Source: Cryobacterium cheniae
GTDB lineage: Bacteria > Actinomycetota > Actinomycetes > Actinomycetales > Microbacteriaceae
Length of the DNA stretch: 64,000 nucleotides
NCBI RefSeq assembly: GCF_004403395.1
Contig: NZ_SOGN01000035.1
Coordinates: forward strand, 1 to 64,000
Reading direction: 5' to 3'
Both the position numbers and the translations under genes were made by a program. Each line of letters starts with the position of its first letter. The first letter of the stretch is position 1. The notes under the pieces are model-generated. The model saw only the letters and a program-made list of their open reading frames with translations. It did no database searches and had not been told where the DNA came from. Positions 30,590 to 37,945 of the stretch are shown here, piece after piece.

Positions 30590-31207
30590 CTACTTCCGGG
30601 ACGGGGTCGTGCGAACGGTGACGGGGGCGAGCAGCTCGGTGATGACGGCCAGCAGCGCGGGCCGGATCTCCTCGGCGGGGGCGATCTCCGCGCCGAGAAA
30701 GGTCATGCCGGCGACCAGGGTGTAAGCGGCACCGCCGAGGGCGATGCCGAAACGGATGCGGTCTTCGGTGCTCGCAGCGCCGTGGCAGAGGGTGTCGGAC
30801 AGGCGCACGATCAGCACGCCGGCCCGGTCGATCACGGGGATGCCGCGCAGGGACTGGGACTGGTTGATGAAGGTGTGCAACTCGAGACGGAATTCGAGGA
30901 TGAAGTCGATGAAGTCGTTCACGAAGCGACTCCGGGACAGGGCGCTCTCCTCGGTGGCGAGAAACCGTTCGAGGATGGCCTCCAGCCGGTCGACCGCCGG
31001 GGTGAGCACCTCGTCGAGGAGCGCCTCCTTGGAGGCGAAGTGGTACAGCACGCTCGACTTCGAGTAGCCGGCCGCGTCGGCGATCTGTTGCAGGGAGGTG
31101 CCGGCGAACCCGACCGAGGCGAACTGTTCCAGCGCCGTCGCCCGCAGTTCGAGGCTGGTGCTCTGGCGGTTGTGCGGGGGCTGGGGCAGAACGGGCTCTG
31201 GGGTCAC
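30590..31207 (-). CDS. TetR/AcrR family regulator of the MMPL-YhgE operon
   Basis: 205-residue regulator with the helix-turn-helix at about 17-63 (TSLQQIADAAGYSKSSVLYHF). It begins with GTG at 31207. It lies five bases before the MMPL start on the same strand, so regulator and transporters form one operon. The two 16-bp palindromes at 31221-31255 are directly upstream and probably mediate autoregulation of the whole operon. Confidence 0.9.
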   Translation of the reverse strand: MTPEPVLPQPPHNRQSTSLELRATALEQFASVGFAGTSLQQIADAAGYSKSSVLYHFASKEALLDEVLTPAVDRLEAILERFLATEESALSRSRFVNDFIDFILEFRLELHTFINQSQSLRGIPVIDRAGVLIVRLSDTLCHGAASTEDRIRFGIALGGAAYTLVAGMTFLGAEIAPAEEIRPALLAVITELLAPVTVRTTPSRK

Positions 31208-31220
31208 TCGTTCACGCTAG

Positions 31221-31255
31221 CTGACCGATCGGTCAGAGCCTGTCCGATCGGTCAG
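31221..31255. promoter_or_regulatory. Paired palindromic TetR operators
   Basis: CTGACCGATCGGTCAG (31221-31236) is a perfect 16-bp palindrome. A second copy at 31240-31255, CTGTCCGATCGGTCAG, differs at one base. They begin 13 bp upstream of the TetR GTG and lie before the divergent small gene at 31314. Confidence 0.75.
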
Positions 31256-31313
31256 ATTGTCGGGGAACGCGCAGCCGGGCAACTTCCGGGTAGCGTTAGG
31301 GCCGGAGGTCTTC

Positions 31314-31502
31314 ATGCGAAAGTACATTTTCAGCAGTGCCATCATCGGCGTGCTCGCCGGCGGATGGAACATTCTGAGCGCCACCCGCTCCGGTCCCCGC
31401 GACTGGCGCCTGGCCCTGATGTGGGTCGGCTGGCTGCTCAGCGCGGCCGTCGCCATCGGAACCGTCATCCAGGACGCCGACGATCGCCGAATCGAGAACT
31501 AA
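31314..31502 (+). CDS. Small two-helix membrane protein, unknown
   Basis: 62 residues: helices at about 5-20 and 33-50, with the link SATRSGPRDWRL and the acidic end DADDRRIEN. The ATG at 31314 has GGAGG six bases upstream and is preferred to the start at 31257, which overlaps the operator. Divergent from the TetR-MMPL operon. Family not recognised. Confidence 0.6.
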   Translation: MRKYIFSSAIIGVLAGGWNILSATRSGPRDWRLALMWVGWLLSAAVAIGTVIQDADDRRIEN

Positions 31503-31593
31503 CTCCCCGGTCCGTCGGCGTGTCCGCGCGCCCCGTTCCGGGCCGCGCGGCAGACTGGGGAGTGCACGGGCACGTTAGCCGAAAGGGGCCCCG

Positions 31594-32031
31594 ATGTTTG
31601 GTCGACGGCGTCGCGTCACACCGGTTGCACCGGTCACTCCTCCGCCCGTTCCCGAGCTCAGTGACGCTCAGATTTTCGATCTGCTGCACACCGAGATCGC
31701 TCGTCTCGTCGGCGCCCAGGGCCAGTGGACCCTGGTCCCTCGCAGCATCGACGACACCGACGTGATCTTCCACGGCCTGAAGGCAAACCAGATCGCCTCG
31801 ACTCTGGCCACCGTGCTCCGCACCGAGACCGCCGCACTGCGCGGCGAGGTCATCGCGGAGCCCACCGCGCTCCCCTTCAGTCCCGCCCCGATCTCCGTCT
31901 GGGCCGATCCAGAACGCGCCGATCCAGAACGCGCCGGTCCAGAACGCGCCGGTCCAGAACGCGCGCCGGCCATCGCCGTGCCGCGCTTCTCCGCCGCTGA
32001 TTCGAAGGATCGCGCCCGGCTCGTCGCCTGA
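31594..32031 (+). CDS. Hypothetical protein with ADPER/AGPER repeats
   Basis: 145 residues. The N-terminus is basic and proline-rich; residues about 22-90 look like a small alpha/beta domain (LSDAQIFDLLHTEIARLVG). Residues about 105-123 consist of four copies of a five-residue unit (ADPER, then AGPER), encoded by a 15-bp tandem repeat, and are probably an unstructured linker of variable length. Function unknown. Confidence 0.6.
   Translation: MFGRRRRVTPVAPVTPPPVPELSDAQIFDLLHTEIARLVGAQGQWTLVPRSIDDTDVIFHGLKANQIASTLATVLRTETAALRGEVIAEPTALPFSPAPISVWADPERADPERAGPERAGPERAPAIAVPRFSAADSKDRARLVA
31906..31965 (+). repeat. Four 15-bp tandem repeats in coding sequence
   Basis: Unit GATCCAGAACGCGCC occurs at 31906, 31921, 31936 and 31951, the last two with GGT for GAT. 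The unit length keeps the reading frame, so copy number could change without truncating the protein. Confidence 0.9.
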
Positions 32032-32053
32032 CCCGGCCACCCGCCCTCCCTGG

Positions 32054-32072
32054 GGTTGAGCCTGCCGAAACC
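32054..32072 (+). repeat. Dispersed 19-bp repeat beside HNH remnant
   Basis: GGTTGAGCCTGCCGAAACC, a member of the GGTYGAGCCTGTCGARACC family that also flanks the intact HNH gene (44351-44369 and 46050-46068). Here it replaces the last codons of the HNH remnant. Confidence 0.7.
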
Positions 32073-32074
32073 CG

Positions 32075-32346
32075 GTGCGAATGATCGTCCAGTACCGGTT
32101 GTGCACCAGCAGATGATGCGGATGGCAGAGCAGCACGCCGTCAGCCGGATCGGTATACCCGTTGTCCTTCAACCACTCATTGATGTGGTGGGCTGCGGTC
32201 CAGGCCGGTGGTTTCTCGCAGTCGACCCAGCGGCATCCGTCGGCGTCGAACTGGATGCCGCGGGTTCCGGTCTCACAGAGCAACCGGTCGACGGTTTCCT
32301 GCGAGATCGGGACCGGGTTGACCTCGATCTGCCCGTGGGCAGCCGG
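32075..32346 (-). pseudogene. Remnant of a DUF222/HNH endonuclease (C-terminal part)
   Basis: The minus-strand frame reads AHGQIEVNPVPISQETVD, then RLLCETGTRGIQFDADG, CRWVDCEKPPAWTAAHH and GVLLCHPHHLLVHNRYWTI. Each segment matches the intact HNH protein at 44381-45859 almost word for word. Relative to it, the stretch between DADG and CRWVDC is deleted, the frame upstream of AHGQ meets a TAA, and the last roughly 20 codons are replaced by the 19-bp repeat. No complete domain remains outside the HNH core. A dead copy is the likely reading. Confidence 0.85.
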
Positions 32347-32394
32347 TTACCGTGTGAGGCTGATTCGGTGCCGCCTCGGCGTCTGCCGTATCAG

Positions 32395-32481
32395 TCTCGT
32401 GGCGCAGGTTGTGGCTCGCGGCAGGCGTTCGAACGTGCGCCCGCTTCCAGAACGTGCTCCGCGACGGGCGGGACCTCCGGA
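32395..32481 (-). repeat. Relic of the upstream region of an HNH gene
   Basis: About 87 bp closely matching 45943-46037, which lies upstream of the intact HNH gene. Shared blocks include AACGTGCGCCCGCTTCC or its one-base variant and GACCTCCGGA. It lies on the upstream side of the HNH remnant in the same relative orientation, so both are parts of one decayed locus with the gene body deleted. Confidence 0.75.
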
Positions 32482-32561
32482 CGCACCGGTATAGAGTTCC
32501 GCGCCATTCTTTGTAGGTCTTCTTCGGGATCCGGTCGCCGCCGAATTCTAGATTGAAGAAC

Positions 32562-33215
32562 ATGACTGCCAACACCCGCCCTGCCCGCACCCCGGCGCCC
32601 CGCATCCTGAGCGTGCGCGATCTCGCTCAGATCGCCATCTTCGCAGCCCTCATCGCCGCGCTCGGGCTGCCCGGCGCCCTGAGCCTCGGGGCTGTGGCCG
32701 TGCCGATCACCTTCCAGACCCTCGGCGTCATGCTGGCCGGCGCCGTCCTCGGGGCGCGCAAGGGTTTCTTCGCCGTACTCCTCCTGCTCGCCCTCGCCGC
32801 AGCCGGCCTGCCGCTGTTGTCGGGCGGGCGCGGCGGCATCGTCTGGTTCACCACCTCGCCCGCCGCCGGTTACCTCTACGGCTGGCTGCTCGGAGCCCTG
32901 GTCATCGGCTACCTCACCGGGCGACTCCTCCCCCGCTACCGGCTCTGGGCGGCGCTCGGGGCCACCGCGCTCGGCGGTGTCGTCGTGGTCTACCTGATCG
33001 GCGTGCCCGTCACCGCGATCAACCTGGGGCTGCCGCTCTGGGTGGCCCTGGTCGATGCCGCCAAGTTCCTGCCCGGTGACCTGGTCAAGGTCGTCGTGAC
33101 CGTGCTGGTGGCCCGCCAGGTGCACAGGGCCTACCCGGGCCTGATCCCCGCGCGCCGTCGCGCAGCCGTAGCCCCTGCCGACGCCACCGCCGGAGCTGTC
33201 ACCTCCGCGTCATGA
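32562..33215 (+). CDS. bioY: Biotin transporter substrate-binding subunit BioY
   Basis: 217-residue integral membrane S-component with about six helices. Family features include PITFQTLGVMLAGAVLG (about 45-61) and GRGGIVWFTTSPAAGYLYGW near the middle (the conserved G(x)PxxGYL-type segment). It captures biotin for the ECF complex. ATG at 32562 is chosen over TTG at 32553. Its stop overlaps the bioM ATG by four bases. No BioQ or BirA box was recognised upstream. Confidence 0.93.
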   Translation: MTANTRPARTPAPRILSVRDLAQIAIFAALIAALGLPGALSLGAVAVPITFQTLGVMLAGAVLGARKGFFAVLLLLALAAAGLPLLSGGRGGIVWFTTSPAAGYLYGWLLGALVIGYLTGRLLPRYRLWAALGATALGGVVVVYLIGVPVTAINLGLPLWVALVDAAKFLPGDLVKVVVTVLVARQVHRAYPGLIPARRRAAVAPADATAGAVTSAS

Positions 33216-33892
33216 GCACGATCGACTTCGACGGCGTCTCGCATGCGTTCGGCGAACGGATGGTGCTGCGGGACATCCGTCTGAGCCTCACCGAACAGCG
33301 CATCGGCATTGTCGGGGCGAACGGCTCGGGAAAGTCCACCCTGGTGCGCCTGATCAACGGCCTGATCAGGCCCGACACCGGAACCGTGAGCGTCGGCGGC
33401 CTCGACGTGGCCCGGAACGCCAAGGCGGTGCGACGGCAGGTCGGCTTCATCTTCACCAACCCGGACAATCAGATCGTGATGCCCACCGTCGCCGAAGACG
33501 TCGCCTTCACCCTGCGCCGCCGCGGGCTGACCCCCCTCGAGATCACAACCCGCACGCAGGCGGCGCTCGAGCGCTTCGGTCTCGACCAGCACGCCGACCA
33601 TCCGGCGCACCGCCTGTCGGGCGGCCAAAAGCAGTTGCTTGCGCTGGCGGCCGTGCTCGTGGCCGAGCCGGAGATCGTGGTCGCCGACGAACCGACCACG
33701 CTGCTCGACGCTCGCAACGCCCGGCGCATCACCGAGCTCCTGCTCGGCCTGAGCCAGCAGGTCATCGTGGTCACCCACCAGCTCGACCTGCTCGCCGCCT
33801 TCGACCGCGTCATCGTGATGGAGGACGGCCGGGTGGTCGCCGACAACGCCCCGGATGCCGCGCTCGGCGCCTACCGGGAGCTGCTGGCATGA
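33212..33892 (+). CDS. bioM: ECF transporter ATPase for biotin (BioM)
   Basis: 226-residue ABC ATPase. Walker A is GANGSGKST (35-43), the signature is LSGGQKQ near 131, Walker B is EIVVADEPTTLLD, and the switch histidine is in VVTHQLD. It powers the BioY-BioN complex. The ATG overlaps the bioY stop, and its stop overlaps a nine-codon frame leading into bioN. Confidence 0.95.
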   Translation: MSTIDFDGVSHAFGERMVLRDIRLSLTEQRIGIVGANGSGKSTLVRLINGLIRPDTGTVSVGGLDVARNAKAVRRQVGFIFTNPDNQIVMPTVAEDVAFTLRRRGLTPLEITTRTQAALERFGLDQHADHPAHRLSGGQKQLLALAAVLVAEPEIVVADEPTTLLDARNARRITELLLGLSQQVIVVTHQLDLLAAFDRVIVMEDGRVVADNAPDAALGAYRELLA

Positions 33893-33918
33893 GCGCCGAC
33901 ACGGTCGGGCTCGCATGA
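33889..33918 (+). other. Nine-codon ORF linking bioM and bioN
   Basis: ATG AGC GCC GAC ACG GTC GGG CTC GCA TGA: its ATG overlaps the bioM stop (ATGA) and its TGA overlaps the bioN ATG (ATGA). Because bioN has no clear ribosome site, ribosomes may pass through this short frame to reach bioN. Whether it is translated is unknown. Confidence 0.45.
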
Positions 33919-34508
33919 TCGGGCTGTACCACCCGGGCCACTCGCTGATCCACCGCGCGCCGATGCTGCTCAAGCTGTCACTCCTTTCCCTCGCGGTGCT
34001 GCTGGTCGGCCTGCTCGGCGAGCTCGGGCAGCTGGGCGCCTGCCTGCTCGCCGTCATCGCCCTGTTCCTGCTGGCACGGGTGCCGCTGGGCGCCGCGTGG
34101 AAGCAGATCGGGCCGATCCTCTGGATCCTGGTGATCGCCGTGCCGCTCCAGGCGCTGTTCGCCGGCTGGACCACGGCCGGGCTGATGGCCGGACGGCTGC
34201 TGATCGCCGTGGCGCTGGCGGCGCTGTTCACCCTGACGACCACGGTCACGGCCGTGCTCGAGGGGTTCCAGAAGCTGCTCCGACCGTTCCGCCGCTGGGT
34301 CGACGCCGACCGGGTGGGCCTGCTCCTCGCCCTCACCCTGCGCTGCATACCGCTCGTCGCCGAGATCGTGTCCGAGGTGATCGAAGCCCGTCGGGCGCGC
34401 GGCACCCAGGGGTCCCTCCTCGCCCTGGCCGTGCCGGTGGTCGTGCGCTCCTTGTACGCAGCGGATGCGATCGGAGAGGCCCTGGCCGCCCGCGGCCTCG
34501 ACGACTGA
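33915..34508 (+). CDS. bioN: ECF transporter transmembrane subunit for biotin (BioN)
   Basis: 197-residue EcfT-type membrane subunit starting MIGLYHPGHSLIHRAPMLLKL, the usual amphipathic opening (shown to MIGLYHPGHSLIHRAP). Four to five helices follow, and the coupling region contains the two ARG motifs EARRARG and ALAARGL that contact the ATPase. ATG at 33915 begins the conserved opening; the longer frame from 33855 is inside bioM. Last gene of the bioYMN operon. Confidence 0.93.
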   Translation: MIGLYHPGHSLIHRAPMLLKLSLLSLAVLLVGLLGELGQLGACLLAVIALFLLARVPLGAAWKQIGPILWILVIAVPLQALFAGWTTAGLMAGRLLIAVALAALFTLTTTVTAVLEGFQKLLRPFRRWVDADRVGLLLALTLRCIPLVAEIVSEVIEARRARGTQGSLLALAVPVVVRSLYAADAIGEALAARGLDD

Positions 34509-34526
34509 GATTCCCCGGCGGCACGT

Positions 34527-34556
34527 TTGAAACGACCCCTTCGCGGCAGCTAGGTT
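34527..34556 (+). promoter_or_regulatory. Candidate promoter for the alpha/beta hydrolase
   Basis: TTGAAA at 34527, an 18-bp spacer and TAGGTT at 34551, ending 57 bp before the gene start. Pattern match only. Confidence 0.4.
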
Positions 34557-34613
34557 GAAACCGACAGCCGCTTCGCGGTTCACCCCGACCGAACAGTCAA
34601 GGATCGGAGCCCG

Positions 34614-35396
34614 ATGACCCAGCCCGATAGCACGGACGAGGCGCGACGACGCGGCAGTCTGCGGCGCGGCATCCGGGCCGGTGGCTGGTGGAGCCTGAGC
34701 GCTTTGGCAGTCGTCGTCATCGTGTTCCTGGCGTGGGCGAACACGGTGCGGGTGGCCGATCGAGCGGCCGCCGACGCGGTGTTCGCCAACCCGAACGTCA
34801 CCGTCACCGACAGGTCGACGTCGGTCGTGCTTGCCCCGGCCGACGGCGCCGGGCACACGGGCCTGGTCTTCTTCCCCGGCGCCAGGGTCGACCCGTATGC
34901 CTACCTCTACAAACTCGCCGGCACGGTCGAGGCGACCGGGCTGACCGTGGTGATCGCCAAGCCGGTGCTCAACCTCGCCATTCTCGACCGGCGGCCACTG
35001 TCGACCTTCACCGACGCGGTCCCCGAGGTGACCACCTGGTACCTGGGCGGCCATTCGGTCGGCGGAGTGCGGGCCTGCCTGCTCGCGGACAACCCCGAGG
35101 TGGCCGGATTGGTGCTGTTCGGCAGCTACTGCTCGGCCGCGCCGGAGCGCACCGACCTGCGGGCCCTCAGCCTCAGCGGCAGCGCCGACGGCCTCAGCAC
35201 GCCGGAGAAGATCGCCGACAGCGCGAATCTGCTCCCGTCCGACACCCGGTTCAGCGAGCTCGAGGGCGCCAACCACGCACGGTTCGGCGACTACGGCACG
35301 GAGAACGGCGACGGCGTGGCCACCCGGTCAACGGATGCGGTGGCCGCCGAAATCACCCGCGAACTCTCCGATTTCCTGGCACCACCGGCCCCCTGA
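34614..35396 (+). CDS. Membrane-anchored alpha/beta hydrolase
   Basis: 260-residue protein. An N-terminal helix (about 26-43) after a basic cytosolic stretch suggests a signal anchor. The hydrolase domain has the oxyanion strand GLVFFPGARVDPYAY and the nucleophile S148 in GHSVGG, with a late H in EGANHARFGDYG as the likely catalytic histidine. This matches the compact alpha/beta hydrolase type often called alpha/beta hydrolase family 5. Substrate unknown. Confidence 0.82.
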   Translation: MTQPDSTDEARRRGSLRRGIRAGGWWSLSALAVVVIVFLAWANTVRVADRAAADAVFANPNVTVTDRSTSVVLAPADGAGHTGLVFFPGARVDPYAYLYKLAGTVEATGLTVVIAKPVLNLAILDRRPLSTFTDAVPEVTTWYLGGHSVGGVRACLLADNPEVAGLVLFGSYCSAAPERTDLRALSLSGSADGLSTPEKIADSANLLPSDTRFSELEGANHARFGDYGTENGDGVATRSTDAVAAEITRELSDFLAPPAP

Positions 35397-35476
35397 CCGG
35401 CAGCCTTGCCGCGGTTCCGGTCGCGGGGCACACTGAAGCGATCAGCACCTGATGAACCCGATCGTTGGAGGTCGAT

Positions 35477-35956
35477 ATGAGCATCCTCGTCATCTGTGAT
35501 TCGAGCTCGGGCTTCACTGCGAACTCGGGCGCCCCGGCGAATTCCGGCACCACGGAGGCCATCGCCGAGACCATCGCCATCGAACTCGGCGAAGGCACCA
35601 GAGCCGTTCCCGTCGCCGGTCTCGGGCTCGACAGCCTGACCGGTGTGGAGTTGCTCGTCGTCGGCCGCCTGGTCGTCGGCCGACGGCCCTCGCCGCGCCT
35701 GAAGGCCTTCCTCGCCCAACTTCGCCCCGGCACCCTGCGGGGTGTGCGGGCGGCCGCCTTCGACACCCGGGTGCGCACCGTGCTCCACGGCGATGCCGCC
35801 CGAAAGATCTCCCGTGCCCTGGAGAAGGCCGGCGCCCACGTCGTGGCCCCGCCGACCGGCTTCATCGTCGAAGGTCGAGAGGGTCCACTGGCTGCGGGCG
35901 AGGTGGACCGGGCCGCTGCCTGGGCCGGTTCGATCGCATCCGTGCTCCGTCACTGA
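35477..35956 (+). CDS. Flavodoxin-like protein
   Basis: 159-residue single-domain flavodoxin fold. The first strand SILVICDSSSGFTANSGAPANSGTTEAIAETIA (opening SILVICDSSSG) should form the FMN phosphate loop, though it is longer and lacks the exact T/S-x-T-G-x-T of flavodoxins. LVVGRLVVGRRPSPRLKAFL and AAAFDTRVRT follow the pattern of flavodoxin-fold reductases. ATG at 35477 has GGAGG six bases upstream. The stop lies in the first unit of a 15-bp tandem repeat. Redox partner unknown. Confidence 0.75.
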   Translation: MSILVICDSSSGFTANSGAPANSGTTEAIAETIAIELGEGTRAVPVAGLGLDSLTGVELLVVGRLVVGRRPSPRLKAFLAQLRPGTLRGVRAAAFDTRVRTVLHGDAARKISRALEKAGAHVVAPPTGFIVEGREGPLAAGEVDRAAAWAGSIASVLRH

Positions 35957-36010
35957 GTGATGCGTCACTGAGTGCTGCGTCACTGAGTGTTGCATCACTG
36001 AGTGCTGCGT
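35951..36010. repeat. Four 15-bp tandem repeats overlapping a stop codon
   Basis: Units CACTGAGTG plus six bases at 35951, 35966, 35981 and 35996. Each CACTGAGTG is itself a small dyad. The first unit includes the flavodoxin stop codon. Confidence 0.9.
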
Positions 36011-36022
36011 CACCGGACGTCG

Positions 36023-36053
36023 AAAGGCCCAGGTCGCGGTGACCTGGGCCTTT
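36023..36053. terminator. Bidirectional terminator
   Basis: Perfect 13-bp stem AAAGGCCCAGGTC / GACCTGGGCCTTT with a 5-nt loop between convergent genes. A/T ends on both sides give U-runs in either direction. Confidence 0.88.
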
Positions 36054-36081
36054 CTTCACGCTGTGCGTGTGGAGCGTCGTG

Positions 36082-36978
36082 TTACTTGCTGGTCAGCGAG
36101 TCCACGTACTCCTGGTTCTCGGAGATCCACTTCGCCACGATCGGGTCGTAGTCCTGGCCGTCGTAATCGACGAACATCGCCTTCTCGAGCGAGTACAGCC
36201 GGTCGAGGTCCATCTCGAAGCCCTCGATCCACTCGGTGGCCTGGGGGAAGTCCGCGGCGAAGTCAGCACTCGCGTAGCTGTGCAGGGCCTCAGTGCTTTC
36301 GAGGGTGCCCTCGGGGTCTTCCAGGGTCTTGATCGGAAGCGAGCCGTAGGCCCAGTGCGGCTCCCACAGGGTGACGACGATGTTCTCGCCGGCCTTGGTG
36401 GCCGCGGTCAGCTCGGTGAGCATGGCGGCGGTCGAGGAGGTCAGGTACTCCATGTCCTCGAGTCCGTAGGTGGGGATGACCCGGTCGGTGGTGGCCGTGG
36501 TCAGGCCGGCGCCGGGCTCGATGCCCACGATGGTGTTGTTGAACTTGTCCGCGTTGGCGGCGAGGTCCGCGAGGGAGTCGATCGGGGCATCCTCGTTGAC
36601 CGCGATGGTCAGGCGGGATTCCTCGTTCCACGCACCGAGGTCGACGATGTCATCGCCGTACTCCTTCACGTACGCGGCGTGGGTCTCCGGCATCCAGACA
36701 TCCATGTTGAGGTCGTAGTCACCGGTGGACAGTCCCGAGTAGACGGGGGCGACGTCGGCGTATTCCAGCTCGGCGTTGTAGCCCTTCTCGTCGAGGATGG
36801 CCTTCCACAGTTCGGAGACCGCGACGCCTTCGTCCCAGCCGTTGAAGACGGCGATGGTGATGTCCTTCTGGTCCTTGTTGCCGTCGCCGACGACGGCGGC
36901 CTCGGCGGAGGCGCAGCCACTGAGTGCAAGGAGCCCGACGGCTCCGAGGGCGACGAGGGACAGTGATCGGTTCTTCAT
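36082..36978 (-). CDS. Glycine betaine ABC transporter substrate-binding lipoprotein
   Basis: 298-residue OpuAC/ProX-type binding protein. Lipobox LSGC with the lipidated C22; then the binding domain with FNGWDEGVAVSELWKAIL, DVWMPETHAAYV and VVTLWEPHWAYGSL, which carry the tryptophans of the betaine cage. The ATG at 36978 has AAGGAAAAACT before it and gives a normal signal peptide. Last gene of a three-gene importer for osmoprotectants. Confidence 0.92.
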   Translation of the reverse strand: MKNRSLSLVALGAVGLLALSGCASAEAAVVGDGNKDQKDITIAVFNGWDEGVAVSELWKAILDEKGYNAELEYADVAPVYSGLSTGDYDLNMDVWMPETHAAYVKEYGDDIVDLGAWNEESRLTIAVNEDAPIDSLADLAANADKFNNTIVGIEPGAGLTTATTDRVIPTYGLEDMEYLTSSTAAMLTELTAATKAGENIVVTLWEPHWAYGSLPIKTLEDPEGTLESTEALHSYASADFAADFPQATEWIEGFEMDLDRLYSLEKAMFVDYDGQDYDPIVAKWISENQEYVDSLTSK

Positions 36979-37057
36979 AGTTTTTCCTTTCATGTCGCCC
37001 TGACGGGCGACCGGGGCAGATTCAGGATCCAGGTGTTCGTGTGCGGGGCGCACCGGA

Positions 37058-37945
37058 TCAGGCGGCCAGCGCCTGCTGGGCGCGGCGTTTGCGGGTGTTC
37101 CTGATGCGGCCGAGCGGAGTGTCGCCGGTTCCCAGCGCCGCGGTGAGGCGGTCCAGGAAGATGGCGAGGATCACGACGGCGAGACCGGCTTCGAAGCCGA
37201 GAGACACGTCGATACGGTTCAGGCTGGCGACGACCTGGGCGCCGAGGCCACCGGCGCCGACCATTCCCGCGATGACGACCATCGACAGGGAGAGCATGAT
37301 GACCTGGTTGATGCCGGCCATGATGGTCGGCATCGCCAGCGGCAGCTGGATCTGGCGCAGGATGCGCCACGGCGAGGCGCCGAAGGCCTGACCGGCCTCG
37401 ACGACTTCCCGGTCGACCCCGCGAATGCCCAGCTCGGTGAGGCGAACGCCCGGCGCCATCGCGAAGATGATGGTGGCCACAATGCCCGGCACGACGCCGA
37501 CGCGGAACAGGATCAGCGCGGGAATCAGGTACACGAAGGCCGGCATGGTCTGCATGAAGTCGAGAATGGGGCGGATGATGCCGGACGCCACCGACGACTT
37601 CGCGGCCAGGATGCCGAGCGGCACGCTGAACGCGATCGCGAGCAGGCTGGCCACCAGCACGAGCGCGAGGGTGTCCATCGCGTTCTCCCACTGGTCGACG
37701 CCGACGATCACCAGCAGACCGACGATGGTGCCGGTCATGAACTTCCAGCCGCGGGCGGCGAGGGCGAGGCCCGCTGCGAGCAGCACGATCACCCAGAAGG
37801 GCGGGGTGATCAGGAGCAGGTCCACGAACTCGTAGGCGCCGTCGAAGACGACCCGGATGAAGTCGAAGAGGAAGCCGAAGGTCTCGGTGACATAGTCGAT
37901 GAACCCCTCGACGAGGGTGCCCAGAGGAAGTCGGAAGTCGTTCAC
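37058..37945 (-). CDS. Glycine betaine ABC transporter permease
   Basis: 295-residue ProW/OpuAB-type permease with about seven helices. The ABC contact (EAA) loop reads ELGIRGVDREVVEAGQAFGASPWRIL, in part GQAFGASPWRIL. The ATG overlaps the stop of the ATPase gene by four bases. Works with the upstream ATPase and downstream lipoprotein. Confidence 0.93.
   Translation of the reverse strand: MNDFRLPLGTLVEGFIDYVTETFGFLFDFIRVVFDGAYEFVDLLLITPPFWVIVLLAAGLALAARGWKFMTGTIVGLLVIVGVDQWENAMDTLALVLVASLLAIAFSVPLGILAAKSSVASGIIRPILDFMQTMPAFVYLIPALILFRVGVVPGIVATIIFAMAPGVRLTELGIRGVDREVVEAGQAFGASPWRILRQIQLPLAMPTIMAGINQVIMLSLSMVVIAGMVGAGGLGAQVVASLNRIDVSLGFEAGLAVVILAIFLDRLTAALGTGDTPLGRIRNTRKRRAQQALAA

Noticed and set aside
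28080-30725. 881-residue open frame antisense to the MMPL gene
   Set aside because: Composition is His/Asp/Arg/Gly-rich with no domain; it is a GC-driven shadow of the MMPL coding strand.
32273-32605. 110-residue minus-strand frame across the HNH relic
   Set aside because: It joins out-of-frame pieces of the relic and the bioY start region; no domain.
35951-36010. Possible CRISPR array
   Set aside because: The 15-bp units are directly adjacent with no spacers and no cas genes are in the window.
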